Positions 24,663-36,796 of a stretch of DNA of 64,000 bases are shown here, in pieces. Within the stretch, counting starts at the first letter, position 1. Each line of letters starts with the position of its first letter. The notes below the pieces were generated by a model, which searched no databases, was not told where the DNA came from, and was given only the letters and a program-made list of their open reading frames with translations. Source of the DNA: Magnolia sinica (Eukaryota > Streptophyta > Magnoliopsida > Magnoliales > Magnoliaceae); assembly GCF_029962835.1 (NCBI RefSeq), contig NC_080583.1, forward strand, positions 54,291,658-54,355,657, read 5' to 3'. The position numbers and the translations under genes are program-made.

Positions 24663-25641
24663 CTAAAAATCATGCTCACAGAAGAAATTGGTGGCCGTGA
24701 ATGAATAGTGAAAAAAATGAAAAATTGGTCAATTGTCCAAACTAGAAGGACAAAATTAATTAGCTAACACAAGGGCAGTGAATTGGCTGTTCTCCATCCA
24801 AGAATGGGCCAATAGGTTTGAATGGTCTTGGTTGAAATGCATGCATGCTATGTGTACTCTAGATGGGTTCTACCATTTAGAGTTTCAACACCTGGTTAAG
24901 GGTTGGAGCACCCATAGGTGGTGAAATTCCACCAGCATGAGTGTATGGGGGTGTGTGTGCGTGTGTAAAAAAAAAAAAAAAGAAAAAAAAGAAAAAAAAG
25001 AAAAAAGATGGGTTGTACCATTTACAGTAACCTATAACCTAAACGTCGGGCCTCACAATTAGGTAACTCATGCTGTAATGGAATTCTTCATAGCAATTAC
25101 TGGGATCTCCTTGAACTTTGTTTGATATGCTCTTTCTACAAACTAGGACTTGCTTTTTTATTGCTAGTATCTCCTTTCAACTTTGTTTGATGTGTAACTT
25201 GGAATTTTCTTTTTTAATTGGTAGGTGTTGCTGCAACTTCGTTTAAAGCAAGTCATTTCATATTTCTGATGTGGCCCTATTTAAATCAAGGGTAGGCATC
25301 CCCTCTCACATTGTTCTCTTGTGCTGTGGCCCACTTGACTGTTGGATCAGGTGGATTTAGGTAATGTGTGGTGATGCATCTGATAGATAGGGTTGATGGC
25401 CTTCATACATCAAGTGGGTGCCACATACCAGTACCTAGCATAGCTGGGATGAGACCATGATGATGATGATGGCCAATCTTTCTTTTTCTTTTTTTGCTCC
25501 CATTTGCTATAGTATAACATCGCAGTCAAATTGGAGGTGGCACTGCAGTCTATTATTTGGCCAGCTCCTTAGGTGGGCCACTCTTGAAAAATGGTGTAGA
25601 CTGGTATGTCTCTAACGCACACCACCATTGCTGTAATGCAG
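24663..25641. other. CACTA body between the MITE and the CCT2 exon
   Basis: No gene. A poly-A-rich run lies at 24967-25007. A worn copy of the dispersed GTGGGCCC-type unit lies at about 25265-25435 ('CTGTGGCCCACTTGA' to 'CATACATCAAGTGGGTGCC'). The stretch just before 25641 ends in CTGTAATGCAG, the likely acceptor of the captured exon. Confidence 0.45.
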
Positions 25642-25758
25642 AGAAGTTTAAATCAGACTTGATGAAGATAGGCTATGACCACTTTGAGTTCAAAAATACT
25701 TTCCCAGGACAAGGAGCATTTTGTTGAACTAGCTGTAGATGTTGTCATGAGGCTTAAG
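25642..25758 (+). pseudogene. CCT2: Captured exon of CCT2 (TCP-1 beta chaperonin subunit)
   Basis: Plus strand, between ATGCAG (acceptor, ends 25641) and GTAAGT (donor, from 25759). It encodes 'EKFKSDLMKI', then, after one extra G near 25670-25672 that shifts the frame, 'MTTLSSKILSQDKEHFVEL' and 'AVDVVMRLK'. The block TTLSSKILSQDKEHF followed by AVD-V-RLK is diagnostic of the beta subunit of the eukaryotic cytosolic chaperonin CCT/TRiC; in that gene the next exon would start with GSTNLE. The preceding and following CCT2 exons are not found nearby, so only one exon and bits of intron were taken up. Non-functional. Confidence 0.85.
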
Positions 25759-27232
25759 GTAAGTATTCGACTGAACTTTTTAGATGGTATACCATGCTGG
25801 TAACAATTCATGGCATGGTATACCATGCTAAACTGAATTAGAATGCACTACTTAACTAGAATTTAATGTTATTTGACAATTTGATTTCCCATCACCTCTT
25901 TGCTACAACAGTTGCCTCTTCTCGTTTGTTGCAGAAGTGTAAATCCTGTAATTATTGTTGTGTAAGTTAAAACTTACCCTATTGAGAGTGTTTCAATCCT
26001 CTAGTTTATTGTTTCTCATCCTTTCTTATATGCCTGAGGATACTTTTGTTACTTTGTTCTTCCTTCTTCTTCTTATTTATTTATTTATTTATTTTATTTT
26101 ATTTTATTTTTTATTTTATTTTTTTAATCTGTATACTGTTGAGGATTTCCCCTCTGGTTCATGGTAGTTGGCAAAAATTGAAAAATTTTGTTCCCACTTC
26201 TTCTCGTACTATGTTTCAATGTTTAAAGTGCTGGGTAATTCATACGAAGAGAGATTGAAGAGGTGATTCATGGCATTTATGTGAGATATCAGGGTGATTC
26301 ATTAGGTAGGGGTCAATGCAAACATTTCCATGGCCCAGAAATCAAGCTAGTCCACTCTTCTGTGGAAATGTTTCCTTGAATGAGACTTGGAAATTAGGGT
26401 TTACAGGGATGGTGTGTTTTGTTGATTTCTGATGATTGTTGGATGTTGGTCTTGGATCTGTTCGATCTGATGGGCCGCATTTGGATCTGATTAGATCGGA
26501 CGGATTTGGTAAAAAAAAAAAGACTTGAAGATGCTAGCTAGGTCAGTTTCTTCTATTCCTTTTCTGGTTTTGGTTTCATTCTCTTCGTTAAAATTCTCTG
26601 TTTGCTTCTTATTTTGGTTTTTAGACTTGGAATTGTTGCTTATGGGCAGTGATGTGATTTTCCTGTAAATTTCTGGAATTTTATCTGTTGTTCATGAGCA
26701 CACACCCATGGGGACATTTGCTATTCCGACATGAGTACCAGCCATTGCAATTTCATGCCACCACATGTTCCAATTTGGGTCTTCTACTCGTCTATTTTTG
26801 TAGATGTCTGTAGTTGGGTCCTTCTAACATGGGCCATGCTTTTAGAAATAATTTGATGGCTTAAGAAAAGTTGGGAGCAATCCATCTGTTTCTCTGTTAG
26901 GGGCCCACCTGATGACTGGATCAACTTGATTTGTTGGCTCGATTTTTTACATGATATGACTTGCCTAGTGGATGGCTTGGATCTCAGACCTGTGTACCAT
27001 GTTGGTATGCATGTAAGTGGGAATTCGAGTGGAAAGGACCACTGGGTGCAACGGAAATTTAAAGTCACAAAAAACGACATGACCCAAGGCGTGGGGTGAG
27101 CACCATGGCTAACACACTGGATCATGATCATTATAAAGTCCTAACCAATATCATCTATGAAATGAAAAGATGAGACACCATGGGCGAAGACATGGGTCAT
27201 CCACGACATGAAACAAAGTGAATGTTGTGTAC
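25759..27232. other. CACTA body: intron-like sequence between captured exons
   Basis: Begins with the CCT2 donor and intron-like sequence containing the near-palindromic repeat ATGGTATACCATGC (25783-25796 and 25816-25829). A TTTA/TTTTA-rich run occupies 26075-26128. From 27230 downward on the minus strand it is probably the start of the WAT1-type gene's first intron. No further exon of either gene was recognised. Confidence 0.4.
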
Positions 27233-27416
27233 CTTTCCTTAAACAAGGCAATGGGAGCTATGAAAACAGTAGCAATTGTCTGGCGGTAGGTGACCAGAAC
27301 TAGATGGTTGAGGGCCTGATCAAGGACTTTCTTGAGAAGTGTATTCACAATAGCGAAGGCCACTTGAACGGCTACCATTGCAAATGCAGGCCTCCATTCA
27401 TTAAACTTGCAGTCAG
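27233..27416 (-). pseudogene. Captured first exon of a WAT1-related (EamA/MtN21) transporter
   Basis: Minus strand. The frame reads 'DCKFNEWRPAFAMVAVQVAF', 'AIVNTLLKKVLDQALNHLVL', 'VTYRQTIATVFIAPIALFKER' and stops at a donor, AAGGAAAG|GTACAC (exon end 27233). This is the first membrane-helix pair of plant WAT1/UMAMIT-like EamA transporters, with the typical 'NHLVLVTYRQ' and 'APIA-F-ER' motifs. The family usually has about 350-380 residues; only about 60 remain. The expected start codon just before 'DCKFNEW' is not seen, so the fragment begins inside exon 1 or has lost its ATG. About 100 bp of unrelated sequence separates it from Athila B. Confidence 0.82.
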
Positions 27417-27535
27417 CTATTGATGGCTTTGAAATGGGCCTTCCCTCCCTCCCTTTGACAACTCCTTAAGCCTTTTCTCAAGCAAATACAAAGACCCAAA
27501 ACCCCATTTTTGTAGATGTGTTATGCAGTGGGATC

Positions 27536-29661
27536 TATTGAGGGTCAAATATTACATATAGACCCTAGTTATTACCGGATTTTATGAGCATGATATTGTT
27601 TAACGGCTCGATTTAATCGTTTTTGTGATGCAGGGTGTATTTAAGAGCTTGGATTGAAACAGGTGCTAAAAGCTAAGATTTAATGCTCAAAATTCGCTAA
27701 AGCATGGGACGGACTCTAGGGGACCAAGATCGACGGATTTACATGCCAGAGATCCGAGAAAATCGATAAACTAAAGCTCAAGTGGCCGGAAAGTTCGCCA
27801 GAATGCAAGATCATAAGGTTCTCAGCATCTGTTCGGCTCAAAACTTCACATATGACCTGATGACCATAATTTAACCATACACATAAAATTTGACTGATTG
27901 GATCCTTGTGGAAGTGGCTTGAGAGACAATTCAGCACCTAAAATCATGATTTGGGGCCCGCATGAAATCTGGATATACTTCAGTTTTGGTCTCAACCCCT
28001 TAAATGAGGTTCTAAAATAGATGGACTGAACAGATTTCCTAAAAACATCATGAGTGGACCGCACTGGTAGTGCCAGTGCACAGTGCACAAGTGCAGTCGA
28101 TGTGCACCGGACTGGGACAACCGGTCAAAGGAAGGAGACTCGTCTCCTTCCTACAAAAGGAAACAGCGGACGAACGACGTTCGTCGGTTTTTCTTAATGG
28201 GCCCCATTAATCATTCAAACGAACGATCCAGACCATACATTGCATTCATAGGGCAGGTCTAACCCACGTCTAGGTTTCTTTTTGGTTCATTCACGTAAAT
28301 AAAAGCAGATCACCGTTCAAAAGCATGATGGACGGCGAAAGAAAACCATCAGTGGACCGCATCAACAACAATCCAAAACTATACATTCCTAACCTATTTT
28401 TCGCTAGAAATTCAATGGGCAGGGTTGATTTCATCGAAAACATCATCTTGGGGCCCACCGAGAGCTCAGCGCTGCCCTCGTGCGTAAGCTTACGCGCGTC
28501 CGTGAAAACTGGCGCTGTGGGGCCGTTCTGTGATCAAGGGGACATTCGAATCCATGATCTGGACCGTTCACAGGTTGAAACAGGTATCCATAAGCACGGC
28601 CAAGAAGTCAGTTTTGATGAATCTGGACGGTTAGCCTCCCAAACTCAGGCCAAACGCAGGATTTTTCAGCGTTCTCTTGATACGCAAAAACAGGGTATGT
28701 GTCCGGATCTTCTACGCATGGAGCTGCGTAAATTGAGTCGGTTCCATGACTCCAGTGGACCGACTACAGTTTTTATAAAAAGAGGAAGAGAGAGAGAGTG
28801 TGTTTGGGGGGCAGCCGTGGAGGTAAGCAGTGGAGCATGGGCCGGCATCCTTCTTCTCTACCTTCTCATCTTCGGTTCCTTCTTCCTTTTATTATTTTTC
28901 TGGCTTTAGCATGATTATGATTTACTGAACCTCTTAGCTAGGACTAAGAGGTGAAGCTTGTAGTGAGATGGGAGACTCTATTTTATGCCTTTAATTTAAT
29001 TTTAATTTATGAACTGAATTTGATATTAGTTTAAGTATTAAGGGAATGTTTTTTTTTTTAGTTTTTAATGGTCTGTTGTGACTAAAATTACAATGGATCT
29101 GCGATAGCTTTGAGCATGTTCCTTCCCTTTTTATGTTTATGACGTCAGGAAGCCCTGTTGTTCACCATCATCCCTTGGGCATAGTCGGATGACGGTACCT
29201 TTCCCAACCTTCATACATTGATTGATTGGTTGGTAATTAGTTTAATTCTGTTGTTTACTTTGTCTCCTGAGCATGGTTTAGTGATGGAATCCATTCTAAT
29301 TCATATACCTTTCATCTCTTGAAAACTATATTAAAGGAAGTTCAGTTTAATTTTCATGGTTACACCTTTCAACTGGATGAAGATGGACTCTAAGTTCAGT
29401 TGAGTTTTTGATGCAGGCATAAGATCTCCCTGATCTCTACAAGTGCATCCTCTGAATCCCTAGTTTCCTTCCTCTGAATTCCTTAAGTTTTAGATTAGTA
29501 TTTCACTATTATTCCTCAAAATCATTAGATTTAGATCTCATCTTAATCTAGTTCTATTTCTAGTGAGTTTCAGATTACTATAGGTTTCAGTCCCTTGGGA
29601 TTCGACCTCGGTCTTACCGAGTTTATTACTACATCACAACCCTATACTCAGGGAGTAAACA
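27536..29661 (+). repeat. Athila B 5' LTR
   Basis: Starts TATTGAGGGTCAAATATTAC (the 3' copy starts TGTTGAGGG) and ends GGGAGTAAACA. It contains the family block GGATTCGACCTCGGTCTTAC near its end. An open frame at 28325-28909 is not kept in the sister LTR and is not treated as a gene. Confidence 0.92.
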
Positions 29662-29667
29662 AGTTTT

Positions 29668-29687
29668 TGGTGCCATTGCCGGGGATT
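29668..29687 (+). other. Primer-binding site, tRNA-Asp type, of Athila B
   Basis: TGGTGCCATTGCCGGGGATT, six bases after the LTR, matches the complement of the plant tRNA-Asp(GTC) 3' end (TGGCGCCGTTGCCGGGGAT) except at two positions. This is strong support for the Athila assignment. Confidence 0.88.
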
Positions 29688-29689
29688 GA

Positions 29690-30380
29690 CGGTTACGTTT
29701 TTCTGAAATTGACTAGTTTTAGAATTAGGTTAAGATTAGGATTTTCTATCTTTAGGTTTAGATTTTTCTGATTTCTAGAAACTAACCTGTTTTCCTGTTT
29801 TATAGGACCTTTACATACACATTCTAAATTGGTAATATCTTTCTAATTTTCTAGTCATTCTGTTTTCTACTTTAGATTAGGATTTATCTTTAGAAACTTT
29901 CTAATTCTAAGATTTCTTCTAATTTAGAAACTAACTTTCTTTCTATTTTAGTTTTAGAGTTTTCTTAATTTGTTTTTAGAAACTTTCTATTTCCTTTTTA
30001 GAAAATTTTCCTTTTTTAAGAAACTAGTTTACTTTTTATTTTAGGATCTCCTGCAATTTTTAGATTTTTATGTGTAGAAACTAACTTGGTTTGTTTTATT
30101 TTGCAGGTTCTTAATTTAGGACTTTTAATTTGGTAACTTCCTTCCAACTCTTTTCTCTTATTTTCTAGATTTTTATTTCTTCATTTCTCTTAAGTTTAGG
30201 TTTAGAATTTGAATTGTGGGTTGCGAGTGTTTCATGCCCAAGTGGGTTCGTGACAACACTCTACGTCTTAAGGAGGATTGGTTGAGGGGTTATCTATCCA
30301 TCGCAGGATTAGACACCATTTGAGATCCTCAGAGTTAACTGAGGTTATGGCCGCAAATCAACCTCTTTTACTCCAACCTA
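29690..30380 (+). other. Athila B leader between primer site and gag
   Basis: T-rich, repetitive leader in which AGAAACTAACTT-type phrases recur (29780, 29930, 30075), as in Athila A at 5850-5910. It then shares GTTTCATGCCCAAGTGGGT with Athila A (6062 against 30229). This is untranslated leader sequence of the family. Confidence 0.6.
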
Positions 30381-33191
30381 GGGTGGAGGACATCCAGGAT
30401 GAGAATGAGGTGCATCAAGCACCCCTGCCTCATACTTTATGAGATTATTTACAACAGGCAGGGATGAGTATGTCCTCATGTATGGTTTTTCTAGAAAATA
30501 CAAGACACATGAATATCAAGCCAGGGGTGGTCTAAATCCTTCCAAAGTTTTGTGGCTTGAATTTGAAAATCCATATCTACACTTGAAAGAGTTTGATGAA
30601 ATCATAGTCACTTTATACTTTCCTAATGTGTCTGAGGACATGGTCAGGCTGAAACTCTTTCCATTTTCTTTAAAAGAGAAAGCTAAGACGTGGTTACATT
30701 CACTACATCCCCGATCTATTGGCACATAGAATGACATGACAAGGGAGTTCATAAAGAATTTTTTTTCATATCACAAAACAAACACCCTTAGAAAGTCAAT
30801 CATGAACTTTGCCCAAAAGGAAGATGAGACATTCTTCCAATATTGGGAGCGGTTCAAGGATCTTGTCAGCTCATGCCCATAGCACAGATTTGAAACGTGG
30901 CACATTATACACTTTTTCTATGATGGACTGACATCTTCCATGCGCCTACTGGTTGAGCAATGTGCAATGGAGAATTTATGAATAAAAATGTCGATGATGT
31001 GTGGGATTACTTGGATAGACTTGCTGAAAACACACAATCATGGGACACATACCCAAAATCAAATACCACTTCTAGGCCCACTCAATCAAAGGAAATGGGT
31101 GGAGTATACCTTCTGAAAGAGGATGATGATCTCAATTCTAAAGTGGCTAATCTCATAAAGAAATTTGAGGCCATGGAATCAAGGAAGGACAAGGGTAAGG
31201 AAGTTGTTTGCAGTATTTGTGGTTGTAACAGTCACACAACTGAAAATTGTTCAACTACATCTACCTTTCAAGAGGTACTGACTGAGCAATCCAATGCTAT
31301 AAATAATTACCAAAGGCCTTTCAATGGACCCACCTCTAATACATACAATCATAGTTGGAGAAATCATCCAAACTTTAGTTGGAGGAATGAACAAACTACT
31401 ACTCCTCAAGGTTTCTTTAACCAAATTCCAAATCAAGTGAAACCTCAAGAGGATCCGGTTCTAAAACACATTCAAGACCAAGAGCTACTTAATCAGAATG
31501 CGGCACAAGCAATCCAGGAAATCAGATCAGCAATTGGAACGCTTGTGTCCTCCGTCCAAAGGATAGAAACACAATTAGCAATTGTGGGAAAGGGGATGCT
31601 TCCTGCTCAACCTCTTCCCAATCCCAAACCACAATATGAGATAAGTGATCCTAGCTCTTCGAATCAGATGGAGCAACCTAAATCTATCACCACTCCTAGA
31701 AGTGGGAAGACCATTGACAAAACCATTCCGGTTAGGGCTGAAAAGCCTAAGGATCCAGAAGAGGACAATGATGTTAGACATAGTATTGCTCCACATGAAT
31801 TAGAACCGAAACCTCAAGGGAAGCCGATTGTTCCATTCCCCCAACGGTTGATTATACCAAAACCTCTCTCTAACTCTCAGGATATTCTGGAGGTGTTGAA
31901 ACAAGTGAAGGTCAACATTCCTCTACTTGATGCTATAAAACAAATACTTTCATATACCAAATTTCTGAAGGACTTGTGCACGACTAAAAGACGACAAAAT
32001 ATTCAAAAGAAAATCTTCTTGAATGAGAAAGTGAGTGCTATCCTAAAGCAAGATATGCCACAAAAATTCAAAGATCTTGGTAGCCCAACCATATCATGTG
32101 TAATCAGGGATTATCGAATTGATCACGCACTTCTTGACTTAGGAGCGATCGTGAATCTAATTCCCTACTCGGTATACAAACAGTTAGATTTGGGTGAATT
32201 AAAACTCACCCTAACCACATTACAACTTGCTGATCACTCTGTTCATGTACCAAGAGGGATAATTGAGGATGTGTTGGTCCAGGTCGATAGATTTTACTAC
32301 CTTGTAGATTTTATCATCCTGGATACCGAACCCATGAGTAACATAAGCACTCAGCTTCCCGTCATTCTTGGTCACCCATTCCTTGCCACTTCAAACACAA
32401 TTATCAATTGCAGGAATGGTGTCATGACTATGTCTTTCGAGAATATGACATTGGAGTCAAACATATTTTTCAATACAGGCAGATGGTTAGAGGATGATGA
32501 CGATTTCCACGACATTAACATGATTGACTCTTTCATGGAAGATAGGACACCTTTGACCTTATCCTCTGACTCTCTAGAGACGTGCATGGCCCACTCCCCT
32601 GATTTTGATGATGACATGATTAAGGAGACGGAGGCCATGCTTGATACTGCACCGGTACTTGAAGTTAACCAGTGGAGGCCACAATTTGAAAAATTGCCCC
32701 AAACTGAAGAAGTGTCTCTGCTGTCTAACCTAAAGCCACCGAAGCTTGACCTAAAACTTTTGACTACTGATCTTGAACAGTTTTACTTAGGTCAAAAAGA
32801 GACATACTCAGTGGTGATTTCATCCCACCTTGAAAACAAACAAGATGGTATGCTCATTTCTACTCTCAAAGAAGATAAAAGAGTCATTGGACATATCATT
32901 ACAGATCTCGATAGGATGAATGAACTCCTTTCAGCTAAATGTTTCGACTCTTTGGATGATTGTTTGGCACACTTTGCAGATTCAAACGATCCCATGATAC
33001 ACGAAATAGTGGATGCCTCGCAAGACAATACCTCGGTAGTTGTCACGGACCGAGAGAACCCTTATTCTGAAGTACCTCCTCCCCTAGATCCTGAATATTT
33101 ACCATTAAAGGAGGAGGAGTTGAAAATTGAACTAAAGAGTGAAACTTCAGTGTGTGTTGAGACTACACCACCTACTATAAATTTTTTTTAA
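30381..33191 (+). mobile_element. Athila B gag and aspartic protease region (743-codon open frame 30960-33191)
   Basis: The gag core near 30439-30900 shows 'YLHLKEFDEIIVTLYFPNV' and 'LFPFSLKEKAKTWLHSL', as in Athila gag. The long open frame begins in late gag. A zinc knuckle C-X2-C-X4-H-X4-C lies at residues 84-97 (CSICGCNSHTTENC), followed by an Asn/Pro/Gln-rich linker. The protease is at about residues 365-490, with 'HALLDLGAIVNLIPYSVY' and 'VILGHPFLAT'. The remaining 250 acidic residues correspond to the linker ahead of RT in related elements. Survival of a 743-codon frame in a fossil of this age is notable, but no polymerase follows. Confidence 0.88.
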
Positions 33192-34697
33192 TTTCATCTA
33201 CTTGTAGTCTCTAATTCACCATGTGATATTAACGTTGAAACTTCTTCTGTCATAGGTGAATCGTATATACTCTAGATACCTCAAGCAATTCAACAGAAAA
33301 TTTCTTATGAGATACATAAGTCTCTCTAGAAAGTCATGCTCTAGGGCATCCAAGCCTATTGTAAAAAGGGCTTTTGGATGATCTTGTCGAGGAACTTACT
33401 GAGAAACTTATCAAGATACTGGCCAAAAGAGGAACCTTGTGGCATGATTGAGTAGTTTTTCCCTGCTTTCATAGGACTAGGGTAGTTTGCTTTATGCTGC
33501 TCTAAGATAGACGGTTTTATGCCATTAGGTTAGTTTGCTTGATGTGTTGTTTTAGGATAGTTTGCTTTCGTGTCTTCACTCTCATACTAACCGGCTTTTA
33601 TGCTGCGATCTCTTGAAAAGTCTCTCTCTCGATTCGTTATCCAGGTACTATCTTCTCATCACTTCTCATTTACTTTCATTGTCCCATGTGCATTGCATGC
33701 TCATATCTTTTACATTGAGGACAATGTAGATTTTAGGTTGGGGGTGAGAGATTAGGTTTCCTAATCAGTATTTTCTTGGTCTTGAGCAAAAATTGTGAAA
33801 ATTTGTTAAAATTTTTCTAAAATTTCTTGTGAATTTGAATTGATTTTGACGGCCATCTAGGACACTTAGAATTTCAAGATACATGATGTTGGTAATTTCT
33901 GACTCTTAGATTCAGTATTTGTTAGATTTCACAGTTAAGTTTGAATTGTCAATCTAAAATTAGAAGTTATAAACATTGATTGAGTCATGATTTCACACGT
34001 CAAATCTTGCTTTCACATTAAGGTTTCAGTTTGATATTGAAGGGTTAACTTGGTAATCACTATGCATGTAAGAAACCAGCTTGGAAAATTTGTCATCATG
34101 ATCAATTGAAGAAAAAGAAAATACCTAGCTAAAAAAAAACAGATACCTTTGGAAAGGGTTGGGCGAATAATCTTCACCATAGGTTTGCTCCCTATACGTG
34201 TAGATTTAATTCCCCATGGATGATATGTGAAAAGGATTAGGTGTACAGTCTTCACTATAGGTTGCTTCCTATAGGTGAGGATTTGATTCTCCTTCTTGGC
34301 GTTACTTTTAGTGAAAAAATCAAAAGCTGGAAGAATGAAAGAATGATCTGTGAGACACGTTTAGTTTTTAAGTGTCCTGAATGCTCTTGTTGGTTACCAA
34401 TGGTATCATGAAATAGCGAGATGAATTTTAATGATGATAAGTCGAGATTACACTTTAAACTCATGGAACTCAATGTTAAGAATTTTTCTAATTGATGGAT
34501 TAATACTTTGAACTTGATTATGAAGTTTACCGTGCACTTGATTCTAGGAGACAGTATTGCCCAACATTCATGAATCTTAGATTTCTAGTATCTTAATTGT
34601 TTTCAAAAATCGCTCGAATTTTTAGAGATTGTCCTGTATTTCTCAACTTATTTTCGCATACTTTGCTCAGGACTAGCAAGATGCTAGTAGGGGGTTG
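33192..34697 (+). other. Athila B 3' non-coding stretch and polypurine tract
   Basis: No domain recognised. 'TTTTACATTGAGGACAATGTAGATTTTAGGTTGGGGG' (split here at about 33710-33745) is shared with Athila A at about 12228-12262, so this is the family's own 3' region. It ends in AGTAGGGGGTTG before the LTR. No envelope-like frame. Confidence 0.65.
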
Positions 34698-36791
34698 TGT
34701 TGAGGGTCAAATATTACATATAGACCCCAGTTATTACCAGATTTTATGAGCATGATACTGTTTAACGGCCTAATTTAATCGTATTTGTGATGCAGGGTGT
34801 ATTTAAGAGCTTGGATTGAAACAGGTGCTAAAATGCTCAAAATTCACCAGAGCATGGGACGGAATCCAGGGGACCAAGATCGACGGATTTACATGCCAAA
34901 GATCCGAGAAAATCGAGAAACTAAAGCTCAAGTGGCCAGAAAGTCAGCCAGAATGCAAGATCATAAGGTTCTCAGCATTTATTTGGCTCAAAACTTCATA
35001 CATGGCCTGATGAGCATAATTTAACTGTGCACATAAAATTTAACCCATTGGATCCTTGTGAAAGTGGCCTGAGAGACAATTCAGCACCTAAAATTATGAT
35101 TTGGGGCCCGCATAAAATCTGGATATATTTCAATTTTAGTCTCAACCCCTTAAATGAGGTTTTAAAACCAATGGACAGAATAGATTTCCTAAAAACATCA
35201 TGAGTGGACCCCACTGGCGGTGCCAGTACACAGTGCACAAGTGCACTCAACGTGCACCGGATTGGGACAATCGGTCAAAGGAAGGAGACTCGTCTCCTTC
35301 CCACGAAAGGAAACAGCGGACGAACGACATCCGTCGATTTTGCTTAGTGGGCCCCATTAATCATTCAAACGAATGATCCAAACCGTCCATTGCATTCATA
35401 GGGCGGGTCTAACCCACGTCTAGGTTTCCTTTTGGTTCATTCATGTAAATAAAGGCAGATCACCGTTCAAAAGCACGATGGACGGTGGAAGAAGAACATC
35501 AGTGGACCACGTCAACAACAATCCAAAACTATACATTCCTGACCTATTTTTCGCCAGAAATTCAATGGACAAGGTGGATTTCATCAAAAACATCATCTTG
35601 GGGCCCACAGAGAGCTCAACGCAGCCCTCGTGCGTAAGCTTACGCGTGTCCTTGAAAACCGGCGCTGTGGGGTCGTTCCGTGATCAAGGGGACATCTGAA
35701 TCCATGATTTGGACCATTCACAAGCTGAAACAGGTATCCATAAGCACAACCAAGAAGTCAGTTTTGATGAATCTGGACGGTTTGCCTTCCAAACTCAGGC
35801 CAAACGCAGGATTTTTCAGCGTTCTCTTGATACGCAAAAATAGGGTATGCGTCTGGATCTTCTATGCATGGAGCTATGTAAGTTGAGTCGGTTCCATGAC
35901 TCTAGTGGACTGACTACAGTTTTTATAAAATGAGGAAGAGAGAGAGAGTGTTTGGGGGGTAGCCGTGGAGGTAAGCAGTGGAGCGTGGGCCGACATCCTT
36001 CTTCTCCGCTTCTCATCTTCGATTCCTTCTTCCTTTTATTATTTTTCTGGCTTTAACATGAACTCTTAGCGTACGAAGAGGTGAAGCTTGTAGTGAGATG
36101 GGAGACTCTATTTTATGCCTTTAATTTAATTTTAATTTATGAACTGAATTTGATATTAGTTTGATTATTAAGGGAATGTTTTTTTTTTTAGTTTTTAATA
36201 GTCTGCTGTGACTAAAATTACAATGGATCTGCAATAGCTTTGAGCTTGTTCTTTCCCTTTTTATGTTTATGACGTCAGGAAGCCCTGTTGTTCACCATCG
36301 TCCCTTGGGCATGGTCGGATGACAGTACCTTTCCTAACCTTCATACATTGATTGATTGGTTGGTAATTAGTTTAATTATGTTGTTTACTTTGTCTCCTGG
36401 GAATGGTTTGGTGATGGAATCCATTCTAATTCATATAACTTTCATCTCTTGAAAACTATATCAAAGGAAGTTCAGTTTAATTTTCATGGTTACACCTTTC
36501 AACTGGATGAAGATGGACTCTAAGTTCAGTTGAGTTTTTGATGCAGGCATAAGATCTCCCTGATCTCTACAAGTGGATCCTCTTAATCCCTAGTTTCCTT
36601 CCTCTGAATTCCTTAAGTTTTAGATTAGTATTTTACTATTATTCCTCAGAATCATTTGTTTAGATCTCATCTTAATCTAGTTCTAGTTCTAGTGAGTTTC
36701 AGATTACGTACAGGTTTCAGTCCCTTGGGATTCGACCTCGGTCTTACCGAGTTTATTACTACATCACAACCCTATACTTGGGGAGTGAACA
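34698..36791 (+). repeat. Athila B 3' LTR
   Basis: TGTTGAGGGTCAAATATTAC to GGGAGTGAACA, followed directly by the GGATC target duplication. Aligns over its length with 27536-29661, with a few small indels. Confidence 0.93.
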
Positions 36792-36796
36792 GGATC

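Larger units (their letters stand above)
27536..36791 (+). mobile_element. Athila B: Athila-type LTR retrotransposon with a perfect target duplication, pol missing
   Basis: Flanked by GGATC on both sides (27531-27535 and 36792-36796). 5' LTR 27536-29661 (2126 bp), tRNA-Asp primer site, gag, protease, a non-coding 3' region and 3' LTR 34698-36791 (2094 bp). It belongs to the same broad family as Athila A, and gag and protease align along their length. No reverse transcriptase, RNase H or integrase is present, and the early gag has a few breaks, so it could only have moved with proteins from elsewhere. By eye about 20-25 differences in 300 aligned LTR bases suggest a moderately old insertion, younger than T. 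It sits inside the CACTA. Confidence 0.93.

Noticed and set aside
28325-28909. 194-codon open frame in the Athila B 5' LTR
   Set aside because: Not maintained in the sister LTR at 35478-36060, and no family resemblance.
33192-34697. Envelope-like gene in the 3' region of Athila B (some Athila elements carry one)
   Set aside because: No open frame, signal peptide or membrane segment; sequence is the shared non-coding 3' region.
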